From Candidatus Saccharimonadota bacterium (lineage in GTDB: Bacteria > Patescibacteriota > Saccharimonadia > Saccharimonadales > Saccharimonadaceae): a stretch of DNA of 27,170 nt. This document shows, in pieces, positions 7,678-14,497 of the stretch. Within the stretch, counting starts at the first letter, position 1; each line of letters starts with the position of its first letter. The stretch is taken from contig JAQGGV010000046.1 of assembly GCA_028289185.1 (NCBI GenBank), forward strand, positions 1 to 27,170, given 5' to 3'. The notes beneath the pieces are model-generated. The model saw only the letters and a list, made by a program, of their open reading frames with translations, was not told the origin of the DNA and made no database searches. The translations under genes were made by a program, and so were the position numbers.

Positions 7678-8708
7678 CGCCAAAAGACATTTTTGCGGTC
7701 GTTGATAGCAGACTGTAGATTCTGTAGTGATGATGTTGGGTCGTCCGGCATCTTGAACGTATAGGCTTGCGCCTGCTTGGCGACCACTGCGGCATTGCTT
7801 TTGTCGGTCTCTAACTTCTGTATCCCAAGTGAATACTGTTTTGAGTTATTCTCGAGATACGCAATGAGAGCCGTTCGTGTATCGGCCATCGCCCCCTGCA
7901 TGTAATCACGCAGCGATTTATAAACTGTGTCACTGAAATCCTTTACTGGCACGGTCGCCTGTTGCTGCAAATACTCCGTCAGATCCTTAGTGAGAGTATC
8001 GTAGTCACCCATCGACTTGATGGTCGTTATGCTGGTTGCAAACGTATTCCATTTTGATTCAACCGTTAGATAAGTCCCGATGGATTTCGAGATGTCCGCC
8101 ATGTTCGAACCATATGCCTCAATCTTCGCGGCATCATTCGCGTACTCCGCACCAATTGCCCCGTCCCTGATTACTGCATCGGATGATTTTAGCTTTGCGA
8201 GGTTTGCGATGTAGTCCTGAACCTGTAAACTTACGTCTGCAACATGCTTAATATCGCCAGCAGAAACTTTCGTTTCCATTTTTTGTAGCATATCGGCAAC
8301 GGATACAGGTGGCTTCGAAGTGTCCAAAGTTGGCTGCTGGTTCCTGAGTGTATCCGTGATGTTTGACGTTGCCTTGACATCACTTACGAGTACATCAGCC
8401 TGGCCGGCTGCTGTGTCATAATCACTGTTTTGCAATCTCGCAAAGAAATAATAGTATGCGCCACCAAATCCACCTGCGAGTACCAACAGCAAAACGACCA
8501 CAACAATCGTAACCGGAAGCTTGAAGCTTTTACCTGACTTGATATGCGACTGGGCAATATTCATATCGGCTACTGTTGCCGTAAAAATCGGTGTTGTTTG
8601 TGCAGCTGCCGTAGCGTCGACATCCAGCTCGCTTGCCTTGGCCGCATCCAAGGGATCCTGTGAAGGATTTGGTGTCGATTGGCTAGGCTGGGGAGGGGTT
8701 ATATCCAT
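7674..8708 (-). CDS. Single-pass membrane protein, 344 aa, unknown function
   Basis: I do not recognise a named family. The first 60 residues are Pro/Ser/Gln/Ala-rich and likely cytoplasmic and disordered. One transmembrane helix lies at about 65-89 (LPVTIVVVVLLLVLAGGFGG). The remaining 250 residues are predicted outside the cell and are helical, charged and Cys-free, with heptad-like patterns (for example QKLETDKSNAAVVAKQAQAY) that suggest a coiled-coil or helical bundle. The gene is monocistronic, starting just after the pnp terminator hairpin. A -10-like TATAAA/TAAAAT lies 6-8 nt before the ATG, so the mRNA is probably leaderless. Its stop (TAG, 7674-7676) overlaps the stop of the convergent protease gene. 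A structural or envelope role is inferred from topology only. Confidence 0.85.
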   Translation of the reverse strand: MDITPPQPSQSTPNPSQDPLDAAKASELDVDATAAAQTTPIFTATVADMNIAQSHIKSGKSFKLPVTIVVVVLLLVLAGGFGGAYYYFFARLQNSDYDTAAGQADVLVSDVKATSNITDTLRNQQPTLDTSKPPVSVADMLQKMETKVSAGDIKHVADVSLQVQDYIANLAKLKSSDAVIRDGAIGAEYANDAAKIEAYGSNMADISKSIGTYLTVESKWNTFATSITTIKSMGDYDTLTKDLTEYLQQQATVPVKDFSDTVYKSLRDYMQGAMADTRTALIAYLENNSKQYSLGIQKLETDKSNAAVVAKQAQAYTFKMPDDPTSSLQNLQSAINDRKNVFWR

Positions 8709-8714
8709 ATGTTT

Positions 8715-8722
8715 ATTTTATA
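8715..8722 (-). promoter_or_regulatory. -10-like element of the 344-aa gene
   Basis: On the minus strand TATAAA (8717-8722) and the overlapping TAAAAT (8715-8720) lie 8 and 6 nt upstream of the ATG. No Shine-Dalgarno follows. The -35 region would fall inside the pnp terminator stem. Confidence 0.4.
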
Positions 8723-8726
8723 AAGC

Positions 8727-8751
8727 TAATGCTGCCATTGTAGCAGCATTA
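8727..8751 (-). terminator. Hairpin downstream of pnp
   Basis: A perfect 9-bp stem TAATGCTGC/GCAGCATTA (8743-8751 with 8727-8735) has a 7-nt loop. It starts 25 nt after the pnp stop and is followed on the minus strand by GCTTTATAAAAT, a weak T tract that doubles as the -10 region of the next gene. It may act as a terminator or as a 3'-end stabiliser. Confidence 0.55.
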
Positions 8752-8775
8752 ACCTTAATCACAAACGGATTTAGT

Positions 8776-10893
8776 CTACTCTTCGACGTCTTTGATACTC
8801 AGGCTTAATCGCCCGCGGTCGTCGATACCAGTTAGTTTGACTTTAACCATTTGGCCTTCAGTCAAAACATCTTCGACTCGCTCTACACGGTCCTTTGATA
8901 GTTGGCTGATGTGGACCATGCCGTCAGTACCAGGCATGATGTTCACAAATGCGCCGAATTCCTTGATCGTGACAACTCTACCTTCGTAAATCTTGCCGAC
9001 CTCTGGCTCTTCGGTCAGGCCACGAATCCATTCAAGTGCTCGCTCGATACCCTCGGCATCGGTACCGGCAACCGTAATGAGTCCGTCGTCCTTGATATCA
9101 ATCATCGAACCAGTTTCGCTGGTAATCCTGTTGATTGTTTCGCCGCCCTTACCAATAACTGCACCAATCTTATCAGGATTGATTTTGATCTTTTCGATGC
9201 GTGGCGCAAATGGACTCAGTGTTTTTCGTGGTTCTGCAAGTGTGGTCAGCATGTGTTCGAGGATATGCGCACGCCCAGGTTTTGAAGCTTGGAGTGCTTG
9301 CTCGAGGATTTCAACAGGCAAACCGTGAACTTTCATGTCCATTTGAATAGCCGTGATGCCCTCAGAGGTTCCCGTTACCTTGAAGTCCATATCACCGGCA
9401 AAGTCTTCGGCATCCGCAATATCAGACAGCACGTATGGCGTGTCGCCGTCCATCATCAGACCCATGGCAATACCAGATACAGGACGTTTGAGCGGAACAC
9501 CAGCGTCCATCAGTGCCAGAACACTGCTACAAGTAGCAGCCATCGATGTTGAGCCGTTCTGGCTCATGATTTCGGTGACAGAACGGATAGCATACGGAAA
9601 TTCTTCCTCTGTTGGTAGCATCGGTAGGACCGCGCGTTCTGCGAGGTAGCCGTGACCGATTTCGCGGCGGCCTGGTGAACCCAGACGGCGCACTTCACCA
9701 ACAGTATAGCCAGGAGCGTTGTAATGGTGCATGTAACGGCGTTCACCGTCATTGACTTCCATCGTGTCAATCATCTGGGCATAGCTCAGTGGTGCCAGCG
9801 TGATAATGTTCATACCCTGTGTCATGCCGCGGGTAAAGATAGACGAACCGTGAGTACGTGGCAGTACGCCGACTTCTGATGATAGTTGGCGGATTTCGGT
9901 CAGTTTACGGCCGTCTGGACGCGTACCTGATTCGACAATGTGTATGCGGACATCTTCATGAAGTGATTTTGTGAAAGCTTCATCGTATTCGTCGTGAAGC
10001 TTCTGATATTCGTCTTCGCCGATTTTGTCAGCCATTGCTTTGTGGTATTCCCAACGCAGATTGTTGACCATCTCGTTTCGTTCTGGGTATGGCTTATGGA
10101 GAGCAGCGCCAAGCTTACCTTCGGTCCATTCATTGGCATTCTTTTGAATTTCTTCGTTTGGCAAAATCAATGTGTATTCCTGCGCAACTGGAGCAACTTT
10201 TGCAGCCAATTCCTTTTGCGCTTCGATAGCTGGTTGGTATTCCTTGAACGCCCAAGCAAGCGCTTCAGCGACGACTTCCTCAGAGACTTCGTTGGCACCA
10301 GCTTCAACCATTGTGATACCGCTTTCGATACCGGCAACGACTAGGTCGAGGTCACTTGCTTCACGTTCCTCTGGACTCGCGAAGGCTTTGAATTTGCCAT
10401 CGACATGCGCGATACGCAGGCCGGCGACAGGGCCATCAAATGGTGTGCCAGTCAGCATCAATGCAGCGCTGGCTGCAATCATGGCGATTGAATCAGGGCG
10501 GAAGCTTGGATCCATTGATAGGACGCTCGCAACAACTTGGACTTCCTGGCGGTATCCCTTTGGAAACAGTGGACGAATCGGACGATCAATCAAACGACCA
10601 ATCAGGATTGCTTCATCGCTTGGGCGGCCTTCACGTTTGATAAAACGGCTGCCACTGATTTTGCCAGCTGCATAAAACTTTTCTTCGTAGTCGATCGACA
10701 GTGGGAAATAGTCCATCTGCACAGGCCGACTACCGACCATGGCAGTACCAAGGACGACAGTGTCGCCGTAGCTGACCAATACGCTGGCAGTTGTACGGAA
10801 TCCGACACGGTTTACTTCCAGCGTCAGTGGTTTACCGGCAAGTTCCGTGGTAACACGAATAATTTCCTTGCCATGAGGGTTGATTGTGGGCAT
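8776..10893 (-). CDS. pnp: Polyribonucleotide nucleotidyltransferase (PNPase)
   Basis: PNPase is a phosphorolytic 3'-5' exoribonuclease that forms a trimeric ring and takes part in RNA turnover. The 705-aa product has full family length: the first RNase PH-like domain with GRLIDRPIRPLFPKGY, the helical linker, the second RNase PH domain with GDMDFKVTGTSEGITAIQMD, a KH domain at about 566-632 (IGKGG at 580-584) and an S1 domain at about 633-705 (EFGAFVNIMPGTDGMVHIS). The start is set by AAGGAG at 10901-10906, 7 nt before the ATG. In many bacteria rpsO directly precedes pnp. Here rpsO and truB lie 2.6 kb upstream on the same strand, separated by PMT and a plus-strand block. The leader of about 108 nt could be regulatory. 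Confidence 0.98.
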   Translation of the reverse strand: MPTINPHGKEIIRVTTELAGKPLTLEVNRVGFRTTASVLVSYGDTVVLGTAMVGSRPVQMDYFPLSIDYEEKFYAAGKISGSRFIKREGRPSDEAILIGRLIDRPIRPLFPKGYRQEVQVVASVLSMDPSFRPDSIAMIAASAALMLTGTPFDGPVAGLRIAHVDGKFKAFASPEEREASDLDLVVAGIESGITMVEAGANEVSEEVVAEALAWAFKEYQPAIEAQKELAAKVAPVAQEYTLILPNEEIQKNANEWTEGKLGAALHKPYPERNEMVNNLRWEYHKAMADKIGEDEYQKLHDEYDEAFTKSLHEDVRIHIVESGTRPDGRKLTEIRQLSSEVGVLPRTHGSSIFTRGMTQGMNIITLAPLSYAQMIDTMEVNDGERRYMHHYNAPGYTVGEVRRLGSPGRREIGHGYLAERAVLPMLPTEEEFPYAIRSVTEIMSQNGSTSMAATCSSVLALMDAGVPLKRPVSGIAMGLMMDGDTPYVLSDIADAEDFAGDMDFKVTGTSEGITAIQMDMKVHGLPVEILEQALQASKPGRAHILEHMLTTLAEPRKTLSPFAPRIEKIKINPDKIGAVIGKGGETINRITSETGSMIDIKDDGLITVAGTDAEGIERALEWIRGLTEEPEVGKIYEGRVVTIKEFGAFVNIMPGTDGMVHISQLSKDRVERVEDVLTEGQMVKVKLTGIDDRGRLSLSIKDVEE

Positions 10894-11008
10894 TGTTTTT
10901 CTCCTTAATCACTCTGTCTAATACTATCTTGGTTGCGATTAAGTAACGGGTACAGGAACTCGCAGGAGTTTCTCTATCCACCACTTACATCGCATGAGTG
11001 ATAGTCAT

Positions 11009-11014
11009 ATTATA
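11009..11014 (-). promoter_or_regulatory. Probable pnp -10 box
   Basis: TATAAT on the minus strand lies 115 nt upstream of the pnp ATG. The hexamer 17 nt further upstream (TATGTA) is a poor -35. Between it and the gene there is a small stem (AACTC/GAGTT near 10956-10969) and then AAGGAG. Confidence 0.5.
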
Positions 11015-11060
11015 CCTCAGAGGCCCGAGTTTACATAGCCACTGTATCTGATGGTTATGC

Positions 11061-11089
11061 TTGTCCCACTCGCGGTCAGTTGCTACGAT
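11061..11089 (+). promoter_or_regulatory. Promoter of the 69-aa basic orphan gene
   Basis: TTGTCC (11061-11066) and TACGAT (11084-11089) are separated by exactly 17 nt on the plus strand. A transcript would start near 11096, about 28 nt ahead of the GTG at 11125, with CGGAG 5 nt before that codon. Confidence 0.5.
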
Positions 11090-11124
11090 TATCGTGTCCT
11101 GCAGTTCTATCGAACGGAGTCGTT

Positions 11125-11334
11125 GTGAAAAGTAGAAGCAAGCGCTGGTGTGCCAAGAACGGCGCTCAGTTGAAGCGAAACCGGCGCAATCGCGCCAAAC
11201 GCAGAGAAACAACCGCGGCGGTGCGCAGAGCCTCCGGCCTCCCTGAAAAGGAACCGCAGCAGCCACAGTCGAGATCACGCGGGTTCGAACACTTCTACCA
11301 AGATCCTTTCGATCTCGAGTCCTTCGACCTGTAG
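11125..11334 (+). CDS. Small arginine-rich orphan protein, 69 aa
   Basis: The function is not recognised. The open frame reaches back to a TTG at 11080. I choose the GTG at 11125 because CGGAG ends 5 nt before it and a sigma-70-like promoter lies at 11061-11089. The N-terminal half is very basic (KSRSKRW, LKRNRRNRAKRRE), which suggests binding to nucleic acid. The C-terminal end is acidic and aromatic (FEHFYQDPFDLESFDL). The only cysteine is in RWCAKNG. There is no membrane segment. The gene is followed 6 nt after its stop by a perfect 16-bp hairpin. Like the 159-aa orphan gene at 1845 it is a plus-strand singleton with its own promoter and a strong downstream stem inserted among housekeeping genes. 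It may be a transferred or lineage-specific cargo gene; a spurious ORF cannot be excluded. Confidence 0.5.
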   Translation: MKSRSKRWCAKNGAQLKRNRRNRAKRRETTAAVRRASGLPEKEPQQPQSRSRGFEHFYQDPFDLESFDL

Positions 11335-11340
11335 CCGGGA

Positions 11341-11376
11341 TGGAGTCCGGTGGCGCAATCGCGCCACCGGACTCCA
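11341..11376. repeat. Perfect 16-bp inverted repeat without T run
   Basis: TGGAGTCCGGTGGCGC (11341-11356) is the exact complement of 11361-11376 with a 4-nt AATC loop. It is very GC-rich and is not followed by a T run on either strand (AGGAAATTTG on plus, TCCCGGCTAC on minus), so it is not a standard intrinsic terminator. It lies between the 69-aa gene and the PgeF -10 box. Confidence 0.85.
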
Positions 11377-11384
11377 AGGAAATT

Positions 11385-11393
11385 TGTTACACT
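11385..11393 (+). promoter_or_regulatory. Extended -10 box of the PgeF-family gene
   Basis: TGT-TACACT (11385-11393) is an extended -10 element ending 6 nt before the ATG at 11400. The -35 position falls in the right arm of the 16-bp hairpin and has no consensus. A leaderless transcript is predicted. Confidence 0.5.
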
Positions 11394-11399
11394 ACGGAT

Positions 11400-12062
11400 A
11401 TGATCAGCATTTATACGTCCGCCGCTAGCGACGGCACCATGAAAACAATCGGTGACAACCGCCAGGCAGCGATAAATAATCGCGTTGTCTACCTTAAATC
11501 TCAACATATTGATCCAACACAAACAACACTCCATACACTCAGTTACGATGGTAATGACTACTGCCGTTACCAATTACTTCGGGATAGTGACAAAGGCAAT
11601 GGCATCACCTTTGATTCAACAATTATTGCCGATGCCGTCGTCGTAACTGAGGCAAATCATGCAATTTTGTTGCCACTCGCCGACTGCATCGGTGCCGTCA
11701 TTCACGACCCGACCAAAAATATCCTGATGATATCGCACCTGGGTCGTCACAATCTGGAACAATTTGGCGGTACGAAATGTATCGAATACCTCGCGTCGGA
11801 ATTTGGCGTTAACCCAGCCAACCTGACCGTTTGGTTGAGCCCAGCCGCAGGCTCAGAAAACTACCCATTATTTGCATTCGATAACCGCAGCATGCACGAC
11901 GTTGCAGCGGAACAATTACAAAAGGCCGGCATACAGCCTGCCAGTATTACGACGTCACCAATTGACGTCACAATGGATCAAGATTACTTCTCACACAGCC
12001 AATTCCTCAAGGGAAATCGCGACATCGATGGCCGCTTTGCCATGGTTGCCGTTATGCGCTAG
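11400..12062 (+). CDS. pgeF: PgeF/YfiH-family protein (peptidoglycan editing factor, laccase-domain)
   Basis: The YfiH/DUF152 family includes PgeF, which edits non-canonical peptidoglycan precursors, and metal enzymes once called multicopper polyphenol oxidases. The 220-aa product keeps the order of metal ligands I expect: H45 in TLHTLSY, C96 in PLADCIGAV and H113 in ISHLGRHN. It ends with an arginine-containing GRFAMVAVMR comparable to the family's closing GRMA-type motif. It is divergent: the usual HAGWRG is HLGRHN. I take the ATG at 11400 because a -10 box ends 6 nt before it. The frame runs further upstream only through the palindromic hairpin. The stop overlaps that of the convergent PMT gene. 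It is not in an operon. Confidence 0.85.
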   Translation: MISIYTSAASDGTMKTIGDNRQAAINNRVVYLKSQHIDPTQTTLHTLSYDGNDYCRYQLLRDSDKGNGITFDSTIIADAVVVTEANHAILLPLADCIGAVIHDPTKNILMISHLGRHNLEQFGGTKCIEYLASEFGVNPANLTVWLSPAAGSENYPLFAFDNRSMHDVAAEQLQKAGIQPASITTSPIDVTMDQDYFSHSQFLKGNRDIDGRFAMVAVMR

Positions 12063-13456
12063 CGCCAGCTTGGCAGCCACATATGCATCTGTAAATCATC
12101 AGGCGTCATCGGCCAGCCATAGCTGAGCGGAATGAAGTTTATAAAGCCAAGCACAATGATAACCACCAGCGCCCAATAGGTTTGTGTCACTGCCCTTCTG
12201 CCATACTTTTCGCGTTGCCAGGTGAACAGTAGCGACAGCATAACAACGGTCACCAGCATGCTAAATAGCAGTGCGAACAGATAGTGGTACAGGAACATTG
12301 GGCGCGTAATGAAAGTGAATGGCACGAAATTAAGCGCGTAACCTGTCAGCAGGAATGCCACCAACCTGCGCCGCTTGCCGAGCCATGCTGGCTTCAACAG
12401 CCACACACCTAATGCCGTAAACATACCGACAGCAGACAACCACCAGACCGCTGGATTACCTAACAGATAGATGTTTCCCTGCGACCCATCTTTCTGTGCC
12501 TCGCCCTGCCAGAAATACACCGACCGGGTCTCGAACGGCCAGCTGTACCATCTGGATGCATAGGGGTGGGTCACACTCTCCAACGAATTCTGCGCCGAAT
12601 ACATTTCGGCGTTATATTCGACGATTTTGTCCCACAACGACATCTTTGCGCTCGCCTTATAGTTTTCATTACCGACCAACGTCGACTGAAATTTCTGCGA
12701 CATGAAAGCATCACCATCACCGCTGTGCGTCAACAGCGCAAAGTGCACAGCAAAACAACCAATGTAAATTGTCGCGATAATTGCCAGTGCAGCAGCGCCT
12801 TCGGCAATGAGTTGTTGCCACTGTATTTTGCGCAGCACGCCGTCGATGATCCAGGTGAAAAAGATAAGTCCCGCGATTGCTAGGCCTGTCCACTTGGTAC
12901 TGACCAAGGTGCCGAGTAATACTGCCGTCGCAATCACCCACAGCCAGCGATACAAGCCCTTTTTGGTTCTGCGAAGTTGCAAATAACTACTCAGTGCGCC
13001 CATGCCCGCCAATAGCAGCAGGCTATCCATCAGGACAAAGCGTGATTCAACAAGCAATGCATTGTCACACAGCACCAGAAGCGCACCAAAGGCCGCCATG
13101 CGTCGCCCCAAGCCCAATTGCCGGATGATAACGTACATCAGTGGCACAAGTGCTGCGCCCGCCAACGCCGGCAAAGCACGAAGTATCCAACCACCTGGGT
13201 CCCCGTCCGCAACACCAGACGCACCGAGGTGGAACAATGCGCCAATACCCGCGAATACGAGTTTTACCAGTGGTGGATGAATGTCAAAAAAGAAGTGCCC
13301 GTTCAAGTAATCAGACGCAAACTGGCGGAAGTAAACCTCGTCAAAGACAATCGCCCGCGGAAAGTCCAATTGCCATAGGCGTGTCAGTAGCGCAAGGGCG
13401 CAGAGCACCCAGATCTCTGGATAACGAAACAACCTCCGTTGCCATTTCGATTTCAT
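12059..13456 (-). CDS. Dolichyl-phosphate-mannose--protein mannosyltransferase family (GT39/PMT)
   Basis: PMT enzymes transfer mannose from polyprenyl-phosphate-mannose to Ser/Thr of secreted proteins in the membrane. The 465-aa product has a short basic N-terminus and about ten hydrophobic segments. The first loop has the acidic signature FDEVYF (D39-E40), followed by FFFDIHPPLVKL (HPP at 60-62), both diagnostic for bacterial and fungal PMTs. A C-terminal PMT_4TMC-like part contains HPYASRWYSWPFETRSVYFW. The gene is monocistronic: the rpsO terminator lies just upstream, and an extended -10 (TGC-TAGACT) ends 6 nt before the ATG, with no Shine-Dalgarno. The stop overlaps that of pgeF. Plausible substrates are the Ser/Thr-rich exoproteins encoded in this window; that link is an inference. 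Confidence 0.93.
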   Translation of the reverse strand: MKSKWQRRLFRYPEIWVLCALALLTRLWQLDFPRAIVFDEVYFRQFASDYLNGHFFFDIHPPLVKLVFAGIGALFHLGASGVADGDPGGWILRALPALAGAALVPLMYVIIRQLGLGRRMAAFGALLVLCDNALLVESRFVLMDSLLLLAGMGALSSYLQLRRTKKGLYRWLWVIATAVLLGTLVSTKWTGLAIAGLIFFTWIIDGVLRKIQWQQLIAEGAAALAIIATIYIGCFAVHFALLTHSGDGDAFMSQKFQSTLVGNENYKASAKMSLWDKIVEYNAEMYSAQNSLESVTHPYASRWYSWPFETRSVYFWQGEAQKDGSQGNIYLLGNPAVWWLSAVGMFTALGVWLLKPAWLGKRRRLVAFLLTGYALNFVPFTFITRPMFLYHYLFALLFSMLVTVVMLSLLFTWQREKYGRRAVTQTYWALVVIIVLGFINFIPLSYGWPMTPDDLQMHMWLPSWR

Positions 13457-13462
13457 GTATCT

Positions 13463-13471
13463 AGTCTAGCA
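13463..13471 (-). promoter_or_regulatory. Extended -10 box of the PMT gene
   Basis: On the minus strand TGC-TAGACT (hexamer 13463-13468) ends 6 nt before the PMT ATG. The -35 position lies in the rpsO terminator stem and is not consensus. Confidence 0.5.
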
Positions 13472-13479
13472 GAGGTGAT

Positions 13480-13501
13480 AAAAAAAGACCCCATCGGGGT
13501 C
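13480..13501 (-). terminator. rpsO intrinsic terminator
   Basis: GACCCC/GGGGTC (13487-13492 with 13496-13501) around a 3-nt loop is followed on the minus strand by seven T residues. It begins 5 nt after the rpsO stop codon. T residues on the plus-strand side (13503-13508) would also allow some function in the other direction. Confidence 0.9.
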
Positions 13502-13506
13502 ATTTT

Positions 13507-13773
13507 TTATTTACGCAATCCGAGTTGAGTAATGAGGGCTTTATACCCCCCGAAATCCTTCTTCTCTAGGTAGCCGAGCAATTTCTTGCGTTGGCCTACC
13601 ATTTGAATCAGTCCACGACGAGCCATGTGGTCGCCTTTGTGAATCTGAAGATGTTCAGTAATTTCTTTAATACGCGCAGTCAAAACAGAGACCTGAACTT
13701 CGGCGCTACCGACGTCAGTTTTGCTCTTCTGTGTTGCCGCGATTGCCTTGGCTTTGTTATCTGCAGTAATCAT
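13507..13773 (-). CDS. rpsO: 30S ribosomal protein S15
   Basis: S15 is a primary 16S rRNA-binding protein of the small-subunit platform. The 88-aa product has normal length and the hallmark segments VGSAEVQVSVLTARIKEITE, HKGDHMARRGL and GQRKKLLGYL. The gene lies downstream of truB, as in many bacteria, but with a promoter of its own: -35 TTGCAA and extended -10 TGC-TACAAT at 17-nt spacing, ending 9 nt before the ATG. The predicted mRNA therefore has only 2-3 nt before the start codon, and no Shine-Dalgarno is seen. It ends in a strong terminator, so it is a single-gene unit even though pnp is on the same strand further on. Confidence 0.98.
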   Translation of the reverse strand: MITADNKAKAIAATQKSKTDVGSAEVQVSVLTARIKEITEHLQIHKGDHMARRGLIQMVGQRKKLLGYLEKKDFGGYKALITQLGLRK

Positions 13774-13782
13774 TAAGGTAGT

Positions 13783-13811
13783 ATTGTAGCAGAATTTGAG
13801 AGGTGTTGCAA
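13783..13811 (-). promoter_or_regulatory. rpsO promoter
   Basis: On the minus strand TTGCAA (13806-13811) and TACAAT (13783-13788) are separated by exactly 17 nt, with TGC in front of the -10. The expected start of transcription is at about 13776, two to three bases before the ATG. Confidence 0.8.
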
Positions 13812-13815
13812 GAGG

Positions 13816-14475
13816 TTAATCAGTGACGCCAAAGTCGGCCAGTGTTTGCGCATCCGCAATATCCCACTTCGAAATCGATGTTCGCCGTAGCTGTGTGCAA
13901 TATGCGCCCGTGCCTAGAACGTTACCAATATCACTGGCCAGAGTACGGATATATGTGCCGCTACCGACGTGCGTGCGAATTTTTATCTCTGGATAGGTGT
14001 AATCGACAACCTGCAAGCTATGAATCGTTACCGTTCGCTCCGGAATTTCAACTTCCTTACCTTCGCGGGCGAGGTCATATGCACGCCTGCCGCCGATTTT
14101 GATTGCACTATAGATTGGCGGTCGTTGTGTGATCTCACCGACGAATTGTGACGCGACTTTTTCGATGTCTTCTCGGCCCGGTTTGCTATTATTTATCTCT
14201 GTTATTTCACCCTCTGGGTCACCAGTGCTACTGGTCTGCCCCAGTCGAATCGTTGCCTCGTAAACCTTGTCCAACTTGCTGTAATGCCCAGCATTCTTGC
14301 ACTCCTTGCCGACACACAGGATCATCAGTCCGGTCGCAAACGGATCCAGTGTGCCCGTATGCCCGACCTTTACCTTTTTGTTTGCCTGCTGCGTCAAAAC
14401 GCGGCGAACACGCGCAACGACACCGAAGCTTGTCAGTCCAGCGGGTTTGTCGATCAATATAATTCCATCTGTCAT
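13816..14475 (-). CDS. truB: tRNA pseudouridine-55 synthase, short form
   Basis: TruB converts U55 of the tRNA T-loop to pseudouridine. The 219-aa product begins MTDGIILIDKPAGLTSFG and has the catalytic motif GHTGTLDPFATG with D44. It also has YEATIRLGQTSSTGDPEG and the substrate-contact segments RPPIYSAIKIGGRRAYDLAR and GSGTYIRTLASDIG. It stops shortly after, so the C-terminal PUA-like domain found in typical 300-aa TruB is missing or reduced to a stub. I start at ATG 14473-14475 because a TATACT lies 8 nt upstream; the longer frame would cross the divergent LmbE gene. There is no Shine-Dalgarno. rpsO follows after a 42-nt gap that holds its own promoter. Confidence 0.96.
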   Translation of the reverse strand: MTDGIILIDKPAGLTSFGVVARVRRVLTQQANKKVKVGHTGTLDPFATGLMILCVGKECKNAGHYSKLDKVYEATIRLGQTSSTGDPEGEITEINNSKPGREDIEKVASQFVGEITQRPPIYSAIKIGGRRAYDLAREGKEVEIPERTVTIHSLQVVDYTYPEIKIRTHVGSGTYIRTLASDIGNVLGTGAYCTQLRRTSISKWDIADAQTLADFGVTD

Positions 14476-14483
14476 TCGTACAC

Positions 14484-14491
14484 AGTATACT
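14484..14491. promoter_or_regulatory. Palindromic -10 box shared by truB and the LmbE-like gene
   Basis: AGTATACT is its own reverse complement and provides TATACT on both strands: 14486-14491 for the plus-strand LmbE gene (6 nt before ATG 14498) and 14484-14489 reversed for truB (8 nt before its ATG). The whole gap between the two start codons is 22 bp, so both transcripts are predicted to be leaderless or nearly so, and the two promoters cannot be occupied together. Confidence 0.7.
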
Positions 14492-14497
14492 AGACAC

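Noticed and set aside
11340..11399. N-terminal extension of PgeF beginning MESGGAIAPP
   Set aside because: These codons lie in the palindromic hairpin, and the same peptide start appears on the opposite strand for that reason. The -10 box at 11388-11393 would put the transcription start after this ATG.
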